A program made the position numbers and the translations under genes. Of a stretch of 64,000 nt of DNA, positions 8,399 to 15,008 are shown in pieces. Source of the DNA: DASQPA01 sp963757335 (GTDB lineage Bacteria; Acidobacteriota; Thermoanaerobaculia; Multivoradales; UBA5704); NCBI GenBank assembly GCA_963757335.1, contig CAVWRJ010000007.1, positions 62,001-126,000 on the forward strand, in the 5' to 3' direction. The notes beneath the pieces were generated by a model that ran no database searches, had not been told where the DNA came from, and worked only from the letters and a program-made list of their open reading frames with translations. Each line of letters opens with the position of its first letter. Positions within the stretch are counted from its first letter, which is position 1.

Positions 8399-9060
8399 TA
8401 CTTCTTCCCTCTACTTTTCTGACTACTTTTCTGAGGTCCGAGATCCCCGCTTCCGGCCCGCACCTCCCGCAGAGCCTTTCGCCCCCGGTTGACGACGGTC
8501 AGCACCAGGGCCGCCAAAACCGCGCCCAAAATGAAGTCCGTCCACAGCCCCGGCCGGGCGCCGAGGCCCAGGCCGAGGCAGAGGACGCCGAAGACGAAGG
8601 CGCGGTCGCTCTTCCCCATGGGGCCATCGTAGCGCCGGGAGGCGCCGATCTGGACCGCCACCACTCCCGTCATCTCGGTCAAGACGGCGAGGAGCACGGC
8701 GACGACGATCGCCCACGTCCCGATCCGCGGAATCAGCGCCAGCGGCAGGTAGAGGGCGGCGTCCGAGATCACGTCGCCCAGTTCGTTGAGGATGCCGCCC
8801 AGGGCGCTCTTCATGCCGTGCTCGCGGGCGAGCATGCCGTCGATGGCGTTGAGCGCCATGCGGACGAAGAGAACGGCGGGGACGAGGAGGAGCGGCTTGT
8901 GCGCCCCCGGCCGCCAGGCGAGGAGGGCGCCGGTGGCGAGCGAGAGGAGAACCGCCGCCACCGTCACCTGGTTGGCGGTCACCCCGATCCGCGCCAGGCC
9001 CCGGCAGAGCGGCCGCAGGAGGCCCTGGAAGGCCGGTTTCAGGTCATAGACGCTCGCCAT
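8398..9060 (-). CDS. CDP-alcohol phosphatidyltransferase family protein
   Basis: 220-aa membrane protein with about six hydrophobic segments and a CDP-alcohol phosphotransferase motif centred on 'NAIDGMLAR' (residues 71-79) and 'LNELGDVISD' (91-100). The usual motif has four Asp; here the first (N71) and third (N92) positions are Asn while the second (D74) and fourth (D96) are kept. These enzymes displace CMP from CDP-diacylglycerol or another CDP-alcohol using an alcohol substrate. Ribosome-binding site GAGAGGG lies six bases before the ATG. It is 15 bp downstream of the M24 peptidase gene and overlaps cdsA. Alcohol substrate unknown. Confidence 0.88.
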   Translation of the reverse strand: MASVYDLKPAFQGLLRPLCRGLARIGVTANQVTVAAVLLSLATGALLAWRPGAHKPLLLVPAVLFVRMALNAIDGMLAREHGMKSALGGILNELGDVISDAALYLPLALIPRIGTWAIVVAVLLAVLTEMTGVVAVQIGASRRYDGPMGKSDRAFVFGVLCLGLGLGARPGLWTDFILGAVLAALVLTVVNRGRKALREVRAGSGDLGPQKSSQKSRGKK

Positions 9061-9075
9061 AGCACGCCCTCTCCC

Positions 9076-10494
9076 TTACTGGACAAGGTGGAACCGCTCC
9101 TGCCGGGCGTATACCCAGTGCCGCTCGCCCCGGTCGTCGAGGTAGGCCTCCTCCTCCTGCCGGCAGGCGAGCTTCCGGCCGGTCCACTCGGGAATGGCGG
9201 AGGTCGCCTGGAGCTCGATCGAGAACCAGGTCGCCGGCCGGACCGGGAGATCCCCCTTGACCGGCACCCCCTCCTGATGGTCCCAGAGGCCGATGAGAGG
9301 CCCGGCGCCGTGGCCGTGATCGCCGATCGGATGGCTGTAGATCGTCCCGTCGATCCCCGCCTTCGCCGCCGCCGCTCGGGCCGCTGCCAGTACCTCGTTG
9401 CCCGAGCGGCCGGGTCGCATCTCGGCAAGGACGATGTCCTGCAACCGGTTGGTCGTGGCGAGACAGGCGCCGAGGCCCGGCGGTGGCCCGGTCTCGCCTT
9501 CACGGAGGACGTAGCCCAGGTGCTGGGTGTCGGTGTGGAGCCCCATGGCGATCACCCCGAAGTCGACCCACAGGGTGTCGCCGCGTGCGATCACCCCCTC
9601 TCCCCAGTCCGCGCTCGCCGAAGCGTGCTCGACGTGGGGCTGGAACCAGGTGGTCATGCCGAGTTCTTGAATGCGCTCCCGGAGCCACCACTCGACGTCC
9701 TCGGTCGTCGTCGTCCCCGGGGTGACGACGGCGGCGGAGAAGGCGTCGGTCAGGAGAGCGTGGACGGTCTCCTCGATCTGGCGATAGCGCGGCATCATCT
9801 CCGGAACGCGAGTGCCGATGTAGTGGAGGGCGAGCTCCGGCACCCGCACAACCCGTTTCACATACTTGGGCCCCAGGACCGCCTCGACCGCCTCGCGCTC
9901 CCCCGAGTGGAGGCCATCCGAAAAGGCGTGGACGGGATCGATGTCGAGGGCGATCCGTTTCGGGTCCGCCCCTTCGACGAGCTTCCTTAGGAGCTGCCAC
10001 TGGGCGTCGCCCACCAGCTCCTCGTTCTTCACCTTGGGCGAAGGGTCTCTATAGGCGGTGAAGAGCCCGCCCTGGTCGCCGCCGCCGAGCGCCAGCCGCT
10101 CGATCCCCTTGCCCGGTCCCAGATCGTGGAAGACGTAGATCGAGCGCCGCCGGGCCGCGAAGGTGGTGGGGGAGGTGATCGAGAAGAAGACCGGGTCCTC
10201 GGCGTATTCGCGCATGGAGAGGATCCAGAGGTCGACCCCGTTCTCCCGCAGGAGCCCCGGCAGCACGTCGGAGAGGCGCTTTGCGAGCCAGGCCTGCTGC
10301 TCTCTCGCCTGCTCCCGCAGGGTGGGGAGAGGCCGGATCTCCGGCACTACCCCCGCCGGCACGGCTTGCGGCGCCCAGAGCGAGGGGGGAGTGGCATCGG
10401 CGGCTCCCGCGGCATGAGCGCCGAGCGGCAGGGCGAGCGCCAGGACGAGGGCGGAGATGTAGATAGAGGTCCGGGGGACCGGGCGGTCGAACAT
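9076..10494 (-). CDS. Secreted M24-family metallopeptidase (Xaa-Pro aminopeptidase-like)
   Basis: 472-aa protein with a Sec signal peptide (IYISALVLALALPLGAHA) and a C-terminal pita-bread M24 domain. The metal ligands can be followed: Asp in VDFG, Asp in HTDTQ, His in 'SHPIGDHGHGAG', Glu in 'FSIELQ' and Glu in 'RQEEEAYLDD'. The N-terminal half resembles the creatinase-like domain of prolidases. M24 peptidases remove N-terminal residues next to Pro or cleave Xaa-Pro dipeptides with two divalent metals. GGAG lies eight bases before the ATG. It is the first gene of the minus-strand lipid operon, although it has no obvious link to lipid synthesis. Confidence 0.9.
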   Translation of the reverse strand: MFDRPVPRTSIYISALVLALALPLGAHAAGAADATPPSLWAPQAVPAGVVPEIRPLPTLREQAREQQAWLAKRLSDVLPGLLRENGVDLWILSMREYAEDPVFFSITSPTTFAARRRSIYVFHDLGPGKGIERLALGGGDQGGLFTAYRDPSPKVKNEELVGDAQWQLLRKLVEGADPKRIALDIDPVHAFSDGLHSGEREAVEAVLGPKYVKRVVRVPELALHYIGTRVPEMMPRYRQIEETVHALLTDAFSAAVVTPGTTTTEDVEWWLRERIQELGMTTWFQPHVEHASASADWGEGVIARGDTLWVDFGVIAMGLHTDTQHLGYVLREGETGPPPGLGACLATTNRLQDIVLAEMRPGRSGNEVLAAARAAAAKAGIDGTIYSHPIGDHGHGAGPLIGLWDHQEGVPVKGDLPVRPATWFSIELQATSAIPEWTGRKLACRQEEEAYLDDRGERHWVYARQERFHLVQ

Positions 10495-10529
10495 CCAGGG
10501 GGCTCCTTCGGGTCGATCGGTTCGAGGCT

Positions 10530-10535
10530 ATCTTA
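10530..10535 (-). promoter_or_regulatory. Candidate -10 element (TAAGAT)
   Basis: Read on the minus strand, TAAGAT preceded by GC sits about 36 bases before the M24 start codon, inside a short AT-richer island. The same GCTA-type context occurs before several other genes of this window. No matching -35 element was seen. Confidence 0.3.
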
Positions 10536-10630
10536 GCTAGATTCCCGGGAGAACGGAGAACCCAGAGCCCTCATCCCGGACCTCGGGAGCCTTCGGGGCT
10601 GCCGGTGGACCGCGAACGCGGGTTCGGTAC

Positions 10631-11030
10631 GGTGACAACGGGTCGTTGCCACGTTCCAACGCTTCGTTGGACGGGTACAACGCTTCGTTGGACCGCGACA
10701 ACGGGTCATTGCCACGTTCCAATGCTTCGTTGGACAGGTACAACGGGTCGTTACAACGTTCCAACGAGGCGTTGGACCGGTACCACGGGTCGTTGGACCG
10801 TGACAACGGCTCTGATACGGGGACAACGGGTCGTTGGACGGGTACAACGAGTCGTTGCAACGTTCCAACGAGTCATTGTACCGGTACAACGGGTCATTGG
10901 ACAGGTACAACGGGCCGTTGTCCCGTTCCAATGAGGCGTTGTACCGTTACCACGAAGCGTTGTACCGGTATCGAAGCCGTTGTAACGGTACAACAGAGCG
11001 TTGTACGGTTACCACGAGGCGCTGCCAGTC
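10631..11030. repeat. Array of about 19 tandem 21-bp repeats with internal dyad (array 1)
   Basis: Imperfect 21-bp units such as GGTACAACGGGTCGTTGGAC and CGTTCCAACGCTTCGTTGGA follow one another without spacers for 400 bp; two units are 20 bp long (near 10817 and 10995). Most units contain CAACG-N3-CGTTG, a short palindrome, so both strands look alike. Translation in the main plus frame gives heptapeptides of the type R-Y-N-G-S-L-D, and the minus strand gives similar N-x-x-L heptads. The 20-bp units shift this frame, so the array is not one clean coding sequence. It fills the space between the divergent M24 gene and the 135-aa gene, ending 24 bp before the latter's start. Confidence 0.9.
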
Positions 11031-11054
11031 TCCTCGCGCAGAAAGGAAAACCCC

Positions 11055-11462
11055 ATGGCATTGCCGAATCGCACCAAGGAGAACCCCTGGCACCTCAAGA
11101 CGCCGCCCGGGACCTCCGAGTACACGATGCACGTCGAAGAGAAGGACGGGACTCGCGTTCTCGTCTGTACGGTCGGCAAGACGGTGCTCTGGTACGACGC
11201 CCGGTGCATCGACGATTTGCACGCGATGCTGAAGGCCGCCGAAGGGTGGGTGGAACTGGGTGGGGCCGACGAGCAGAAGCCGGCCAAGGAGGGCACCGTC
11301 GAAGCCTGGGGGCGATCTGCGGAGAACCCGGTGGGAGATTGGTACGGCCTCAAGAAGGGCCTGCGCGGGCGCTTCGGGGTGTACATCCCGCCGCTCATGG
11401 AGGAACTCGGTCTCTGCGAGCTCGAGCACAACCCGAAGGGCAATCGAATCCGGGCCAAGTAG
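11055..11462 (+). CDS. Uncharacterised 135-aa protein next to repeat array
   Basis: Soluble protein starting MALPNRTKENPWHLKTPPG, with GAAAGGA ten bases upstream. It has one strongly beta-like stretch (TRVLVCTVGKTVLWYDAR), a helix (DDLHAMLKAAEGWVEL) and a basic C-terminus (NPKGNRIRAK). No signal peptide or membrane segment is present. The acidic/basic pattern and Trp content would suit a small DNA- or protein-binding domain, but I do not recognise the family. It starts directly downstream of the 21-bp array and is followed by a strong terminator-like hairpin, so it is an isolated transcription unit. Confidence 0.75.
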   Translation: MALPNRTKENPWHLKTPPGTSEYTMHVEEKDGTRVLVCTVGKTVLWYDARCIDDLHAMLKAAEGWVELGGADEQKPAKEGTVEAWGRSAENPVGDWYGLKKGLRGRFGVYIPPLMEELGLCELEHNPKGNRIRAK

Positions 11463-11500
11463 GCCGGCCACTGACGTTACCACCCGACGACAACGCCGAC

Positions 11501-11545
11501 CTCGCGACCGGGGCGCTCTGGCGAGCGTCCCGGTCGCGAGTTTCT
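11501..11545 (+). terminator. Rho-independent terminator-like hairpin
   Basis: A perfect 12-bp inverted repeat (CTCGCGACCGGG at 11501-11512 with CCCGGTCGCGAG at 11529-11540) whose loop also contains a smaller complementary pair, followed by TTTCT. It lies 38 bp after the 135-aa gene and between convergent genes, so it may stop transcription from the left. Confidence 0.7.
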
Positions 11546-11576
11546 AGAAACGTCTACCCAGCGAGCTATCGCCCGT

Positions 11577-12620
11577 TCACTTGACGAAGGCGGTGAAGTC
11601 GGTGCCTCCCTGCCCGGAGTTGAACGAACTGGTGTAGGTCCGCACGGTACCCGTGTTGGTATCGACAATCGTCAACTCCACGCGGAGCGGCGTGGCGGTA
11701 CCGAAGAGCACCGCGATCGTCGGTTGGCCCTGGCTGTTGGTGTTGCCTTGATCCAGCATCTTGAGCAGGATCTCGATGTTGTCCGAGCTGTTGAAGAAAA
11801 AGAAAACCGTTTCGAAGTTCGGGTTGGCGAAGCCGGTGACCGGCTTGCGCGAGGCCGTGGCGTTGGCGGGCTGATTGTCGAAGACGTTCCGATACCGGAC
11901 GGTCGCACTGAAACGACCGTTCAGCAGGCAAGCGGTGGTCGTGTCCTCGACGCAGGAAGAAGCCGTGCCGCAGGAGGCGCCGCCGAAAGAGAATCGATCG
12001 TAGCCCGAGCCATCGGGAGTTCCACCGCTCGCGAAGGTGCTGAGGTCCACGTACGAATAGCTGCCCGATTGGAGCTCCTCGAGAGCGAGCGTGAGGTAGT
12101 AGCAGCCGGCGGGCGGATTCGTGAGCGTCACGGTTTGATCGACGTTGGTGTATTGGAAGCCGGCGGACAGTGGGTTGAGCGTGAAACTACCGAGAACGAA
12201 GGGGTTGATCGTGCTGCCGAAAACCGGCACCGTCGAGGTGGCCCACAGGGAAACGCGAAGGTTTCCTGAGGTCCCGCTGCTGCGGGAATTGGTAATGCTG
12301 CCGGCGGTAATGCGGAGGGAGCCACCCGCGGTGGAAAACGTCAGGGTCCCGCCGAAGCTTAACCCCGTGCTGGCGTTGCGCGGCCGGAGCGCGTCCTGGC
12401 CTTGAGGTATCGCTTGCAGCTCCGGCGCGCCCCCCTGGGAGAAGGCCGGGGCGAGGGACTGCGGAATCGCGATGAGACCGGCCGACCCCGGCGAGGCCGC
12501 CCTCTGGGCGGTTCCAGCGAGGGAGTCGGAGGTGCGAGCGGTGACCGGCGCCGCGGCGAGTGCGGCCAAGAGGGTGGCGAGAAGGACGACGGGCAGGAAC
12601 TTTTCTCGATGATTGTGCAT
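11577..12620 (-). CDS. Secreted protein with Acidobacteria-type beta domain
   Basis: 347-aa exported protein. The start ATG at 12620 has AGGAG upstream and begins a Sec signal peptide (FLPVVLLATLLAALAAAPVTA). A middle domain of about 150 residues is beta-rich and Gly/Ser/Thr-rich ('GSLRITAGSITNSRSS'). The C-terminal ~120 residues contain 'ACLLNGRFSATVRYRN', 'FETVFFFFNSSDNIEILLK' and 'TGTVRTYTSSF', a pattern I associate with a recurring secreted domain of Thermoanaerobaculia-like bacteria ('LNxRFxVxVxW...FWFFxxxNxELxVKVLDG'). Function of that domain is unknown. It follows the TM2 gene by 38 bp on the same strand. Confidence 0.8.
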   Translation of the reverse strand: MHNHREKFLPVVLLATLLAALAAAPVTARTSDSLAGTAQRAASPGSAGLIAIPQSLAPAFSQGGAPELQAIPQGQDALRPRNASTGLSFGGTLTFSTAGGSLRITAGSITNSRSSGTSGNLRVSLWATSTVPVFGSTINPFVLGSFTLNPLSAGFQYTNVDQTVTLTNPPAGCYYLTLALEELQSGSYSYVDLSTFASGGTPDGSGYDRFSFGGASCGTASSCVEDTTTACLLNGRFSATVRYRNVFDNQPANATASRKPVTGFANPNFETVFFFFNSSDNIEILLKMLDQGNTNSQGQPTIAVLFGTATPLRVELTIVDTNTGTVRTYTSSFNSGQGGTDFTAFVK

Positions 12621-12658
12621 CTCATCTCCTCGCGCCAGGGAGGCGCCATGGGTCGGCT

Positions 12659-12934
12659 CTATTTCTTCATGAAGACGAACTCGATCGACTCCGGCGCGCG
12701 CTGGTTGTAGCGCCGATCGAATTCGGCCTGGTCCATGACCAGGATGAGGATGCCTTCGACCAAGCCCAGGAGGGCGCCGACCCCGCAGGTGCAGATGGTC
12801 AGCGCGATCTCGATGATGCCTGTAGTGTTCGACCCCAGGTAGAACTGGTGGACACCGAACCCTCCCAGGAGGAGGCCTAAGATGCCGGCAGTCGTCTTTT
12901 CTTTGCCGCGGCTCGCCAGCGTTGGAGCTTCCAT
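12659..12934 (-). CDS. TM2-domain membrane protein
   Basis: 91-aa protein with two transmembrane helices in a TM2 arrangement: 'TTAGILGLLLGGFGVHQFYL' then a short loop and 'TGIIEIALTICTCGVGALLG', followed by a conserved acidic turn (EGILILVMDQAEFDRRYN). TM2 proteins are small inner-membrane proteins of mostly unknown role. I choose the Met at 12934 because AGAGGG lies nine bases upstream; Met codons further upstream are too close to that site or lack one. Likely co-transcribed with the downstream secreted protein. Confidence 0.85.
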   Translation of the reverse strand: MEAPTLASRGKEKTTAGILGLLLGGFGVHQFYLGSNTTGIIEIALTICTCGVGALLGLVEGILILVMDQAEFDRRYNQRAPESIEFVFMKK

Positions 12935-13040
12935 AATGGTCATCCCTCTGAAGTGGTTTTTCTCTGTCCCCATGATACCCCAATCGCGTACACCGGGAAC
13001 GCGGCGCCGGCGGATCGAGCGGTTCGCGGGCGATCTTCGC

Positions 13041-13046
13041 TAGAAT
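13041..13046 (+). promoter_or_regulatory. Candidate -10 element (TAGAAT)
   Basis: TAGAAT in the context GCTAGAATCT, 22 bases before the DUF423 start codon and just before its ribosome-binding site (GGAGAACGGAGGA). No clear -35 box at normal spacing. Confidence 0.3.
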
Positions 13047-13067
13047 CTCCGGAGAACGGAGGACCCC

Positions 13068-13454
13068 ATGACCCCCAACTGGATCTCGATCGGCGCCTTT
13101 GGCGCCGCCCTCGCCGTCGTCTGTGGCGCTTTCGGCGCCCACGCCCTCGCCGATCGGCTCGACGCCCACCATCTGACCCTCTGGGAGACCGCCGCCCGCT
13201 ACCTCATGTACGGCGCCTTCTCGCTCGTCCTCCTGGGGCTCGCCGCGCGTGGCACCGACCGGGGAAGTCTCAGCGGATTTGGCGGCTTCGGCGCCAGTGG
13301 CTGGTGCCTCGCCCTCGGCACTCTCGTTTTCAGCGGCACGGTCGCGAGCCTCGCCTTGGGCGGCCCGCGCTGGCTGGGGGCGATCACCCCGCTCGGCGGG
13401 CTCCTGATGATCGCCGGTCTCGCTCTCTTCGGCTGGGCGGCGCTACGCGTCTAG
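13068..13454 (+). CDS. DUF423 (YgdD-like) membrane protein
   Basis: 128-aa integral membrane protein with four predicted helices. The first helix carries the family's conserved 'AFGAALAVVCGAFGAHAL', followed by 'WETAARYLMYGAFSLVLLGL' and a Gly-rich third and fourth helix ('TPLGGLLMIAGLALFGWAAL'). Length and layout match the DUF423 family. Function is unknown. GGAGG sits seven bases before the ATG. The next gene begins just after its stop. Confidence 0.92.
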   Translation: MTPNWISIGAFGAALAVVCGAFGAHALADRLDAHHLTLWETAARYLMYGAFSLVLLGLAARGTDRGSLSGFGGFGASGWCLALGTLVFSGTVASLALGGPRWLGAITPLGGLLMIAGLALFGWAALRV

Positions 13455-13471
13455 CCCGGGCCGCGCAAGCC

Positions 13472-14914
13472 TTGCGCTGTCTTGCGTTTGCCGGCATCGC
13501 GCTCCTGTTCCTGGAAGCCGCTCTCCTCCTGGCGCGAGATCCCTGCCTCGGGGTGGCGGACAACCTCGACTACTGGCGGGTGGCCGATCCCGCCGGGATC
13601 GAGGTGCAGCCGGAGCCGAAGCAGGGCTACTACGTCGTCTGCTCCTACCCCGTTCGCGAAGCCGCTCTCGGCGGATTCTTTTCCAGCCCAGCGCTGATGG
13701 CGTGGCTGTCGCGACCCCTCGGCCGGGGCCTGGGAGTGCCGGAGGGGCGGTTCGACCTGCGGCAACTGGGCCTCTTCTACTGGGCGGCTGCCGCCGCGGT
13801 GCTCGCCTTCGCCCTGGCGCTCGGCCTTCGCGCCACCAGCGCCTTCCTCCTCACCTGGGTGCTGACGGACTCGGGGTTTCTCCTCTTCTTCAACAGCCTC
13901 TACGCCGATCCCGCCCTGCTCCTCGGGCTGCTGGGGACGGTGTGTTTCCTGCCCTTCGCGGGTTTTGGAGAGCGGGGAAAGCGGGGCGAGCGGGGCGAGC
14001 GGGGCGAGCCGGGTGCAGGGAGCGCTCGGGGGGAAGCAGCGGCGCTCGCCCTGCTGTTCGCTGCGGCGGCGCTCGCCGGCTTCAGCAAGATGCAGTACTC
14101 GCCCTTTCCCCTTCTCCTCCTGGCGGTCGCCGTCCTCGTCCTCGCCTTGAAGCGGGATTGGCCGGGCCCGGGAAGGCTCGTTTTTCTCGCTCTCCTCGCC
14201 CTGCCGGGCCTGGCGGGTCCGTGGCACTTCTTCCGCGGCTCGGCCCCGCGCTTTCCCGACGCCAACGCCTACAACGCCGTCTACGGTGGAATCGCCCGGG
14301 TTTCGAGCCATCCCGCCGCGGCGCTCGCGGCCCTCGGGGTTCCCGCGGCGTACCGGGAGCGCCCCGCGGAGGACTACTTCGCCGCTCGGGTCGGGCCGGA
14401 CGATCCCGTGCTGCCCTCCCTGCGCCGGCTCTCGCGGGTACGGCTCGCCGGGCTCTACCTGGGAGATCCCGGCGCGGCCTGGCGGACGGCCGAGTCGGTC
14501 GCTCGGGAGCTGTGGAAGCCGGGCACCAACCCGCGTGGCAACTTCACCCGCGCCGAGAGCGGCCGCAAGCGGCGGGTCTATGAGGCGCCCTGGCAGTTCT
14601 CGGCCTGGCGCTCCCGCTGCCTCGGCTGGTTGCCGCCCAAGGCGGTATGGATCTTCCTCGGAGCGGTGGCGGGGGCACTCGTCTACCGCGGCGCGCGCGG
14701 CCGCTGGGATGCCCAGGACACCGTCTGGCTCTTCCTCCTCCTCTGGCTCTCAAGCCAGGCCGCCGTCGCGGTGCTCGGCGAAGGCTTCGTCAATCTCCAC
14801 CAGCACCTGCTCGGCGCCCGCTTCGCCCTCGATCTCCTCCTCGTGCTGGTCCTGGAACGAGCCCTGACGGCGCTCCTAGGTTCTGCTAAACTAAAGATGT
14901 TTTTCCGGTTCTAA
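13472..14914 (+). CDS. Polytopic membrane protein, possibly GT-C glycosyltransferase-like
   Basis: About 480 residues with roughly ten hydrophobic segments. No ATG or GTG is available between the DUF423 gene and the conserved-looking first helix (CLAFAGIALLFLEAALLLA), so the TTG at 13472 is a provisional start. A periplasmic segment near the first helix contains 'VADNLDYWRV', and charged loops follow later helices, as in membrane glycosyltransferases and oligosaccharide polymerases, but no catalytic motif is certain. One loop carries a collagen-like Gly-Glu-Arg repeat (13967-14020). It ends in a short basic C-terminus. Function inferred only from topology. Confidence 0.6.
   Translation: MRCLAFAGIALLFLEAALLLARDPCLGVADNLDYWRVADPAGIEVQPEPKQGYYVVCSYPVREAALGGFFSSPALMAWLSRPLGRGLGVPEGRFDLRQLGLFYWAAAAAVLAFALALGLRATSAFLLTWVLTDSGFLLFFNSLYADPALLLGLLGTVCFLPFAGFGERGKRGERGERGEPGAGSARGEAAALALLFAAAALAGFSKMQYSPFPLLLLAVAVLVLALKRDWPGPGRLVFLALLALPGLAGPWHFFRGSAPRFPDANAYNAVYGGIARVSSHPAAALAALGVPAAYRERPAEDYFAARVGPDDPVLPSLRRLSRVRLAGLYLGDPGAAWRTAESVARELWKPGTNPRGNFTRAESGRKRRVYEAPWQFSAWRSRCLGWLPPKAVWIFLGAVAGALVYRGARGRWDAQDTVWLFLLLWLSSQAAVAVLGEGFVNLHQHLLGARFALDLLLVLVLERALTALLGSAKLKMFFRF
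13967..14020 (+). repeat. 9-bp in-frame repeat encoding Gly-Glu-Arg triplets
   Basis: Units of the type GGCGAGCGG encode G-E-R, G-K-R, G-E-R, G-E-R, G-E-P, G-A-G, a short collagen-like tract in a loop between two membrane helices of the membrane protein. Confidence 0.85.
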
Positions 14915-15008
14915 GCAGAGAGCAGGCCAGGGAAGGGATCCCGGGCCGCCAGGGGGCGGTCTGGAGGCGCGGCGTATCTCCGCGCGGAATGTGGGAAAGG
15001 AGAGAGCG

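Noticed and set aside
10631..11030. CRISPR array
   Set aside because: Units are contiguous 21-mers with no unique spacers, and there are no cas genes.
10646..11584. A long plus-strand frame through array 1 as a heptad-repeat protein gene
   Set aside because: The heptad frame is lost at the 20-bp unit near 10817, there is no ribosome-binding site, and the frame then runs out of register over the 135-aa gene.
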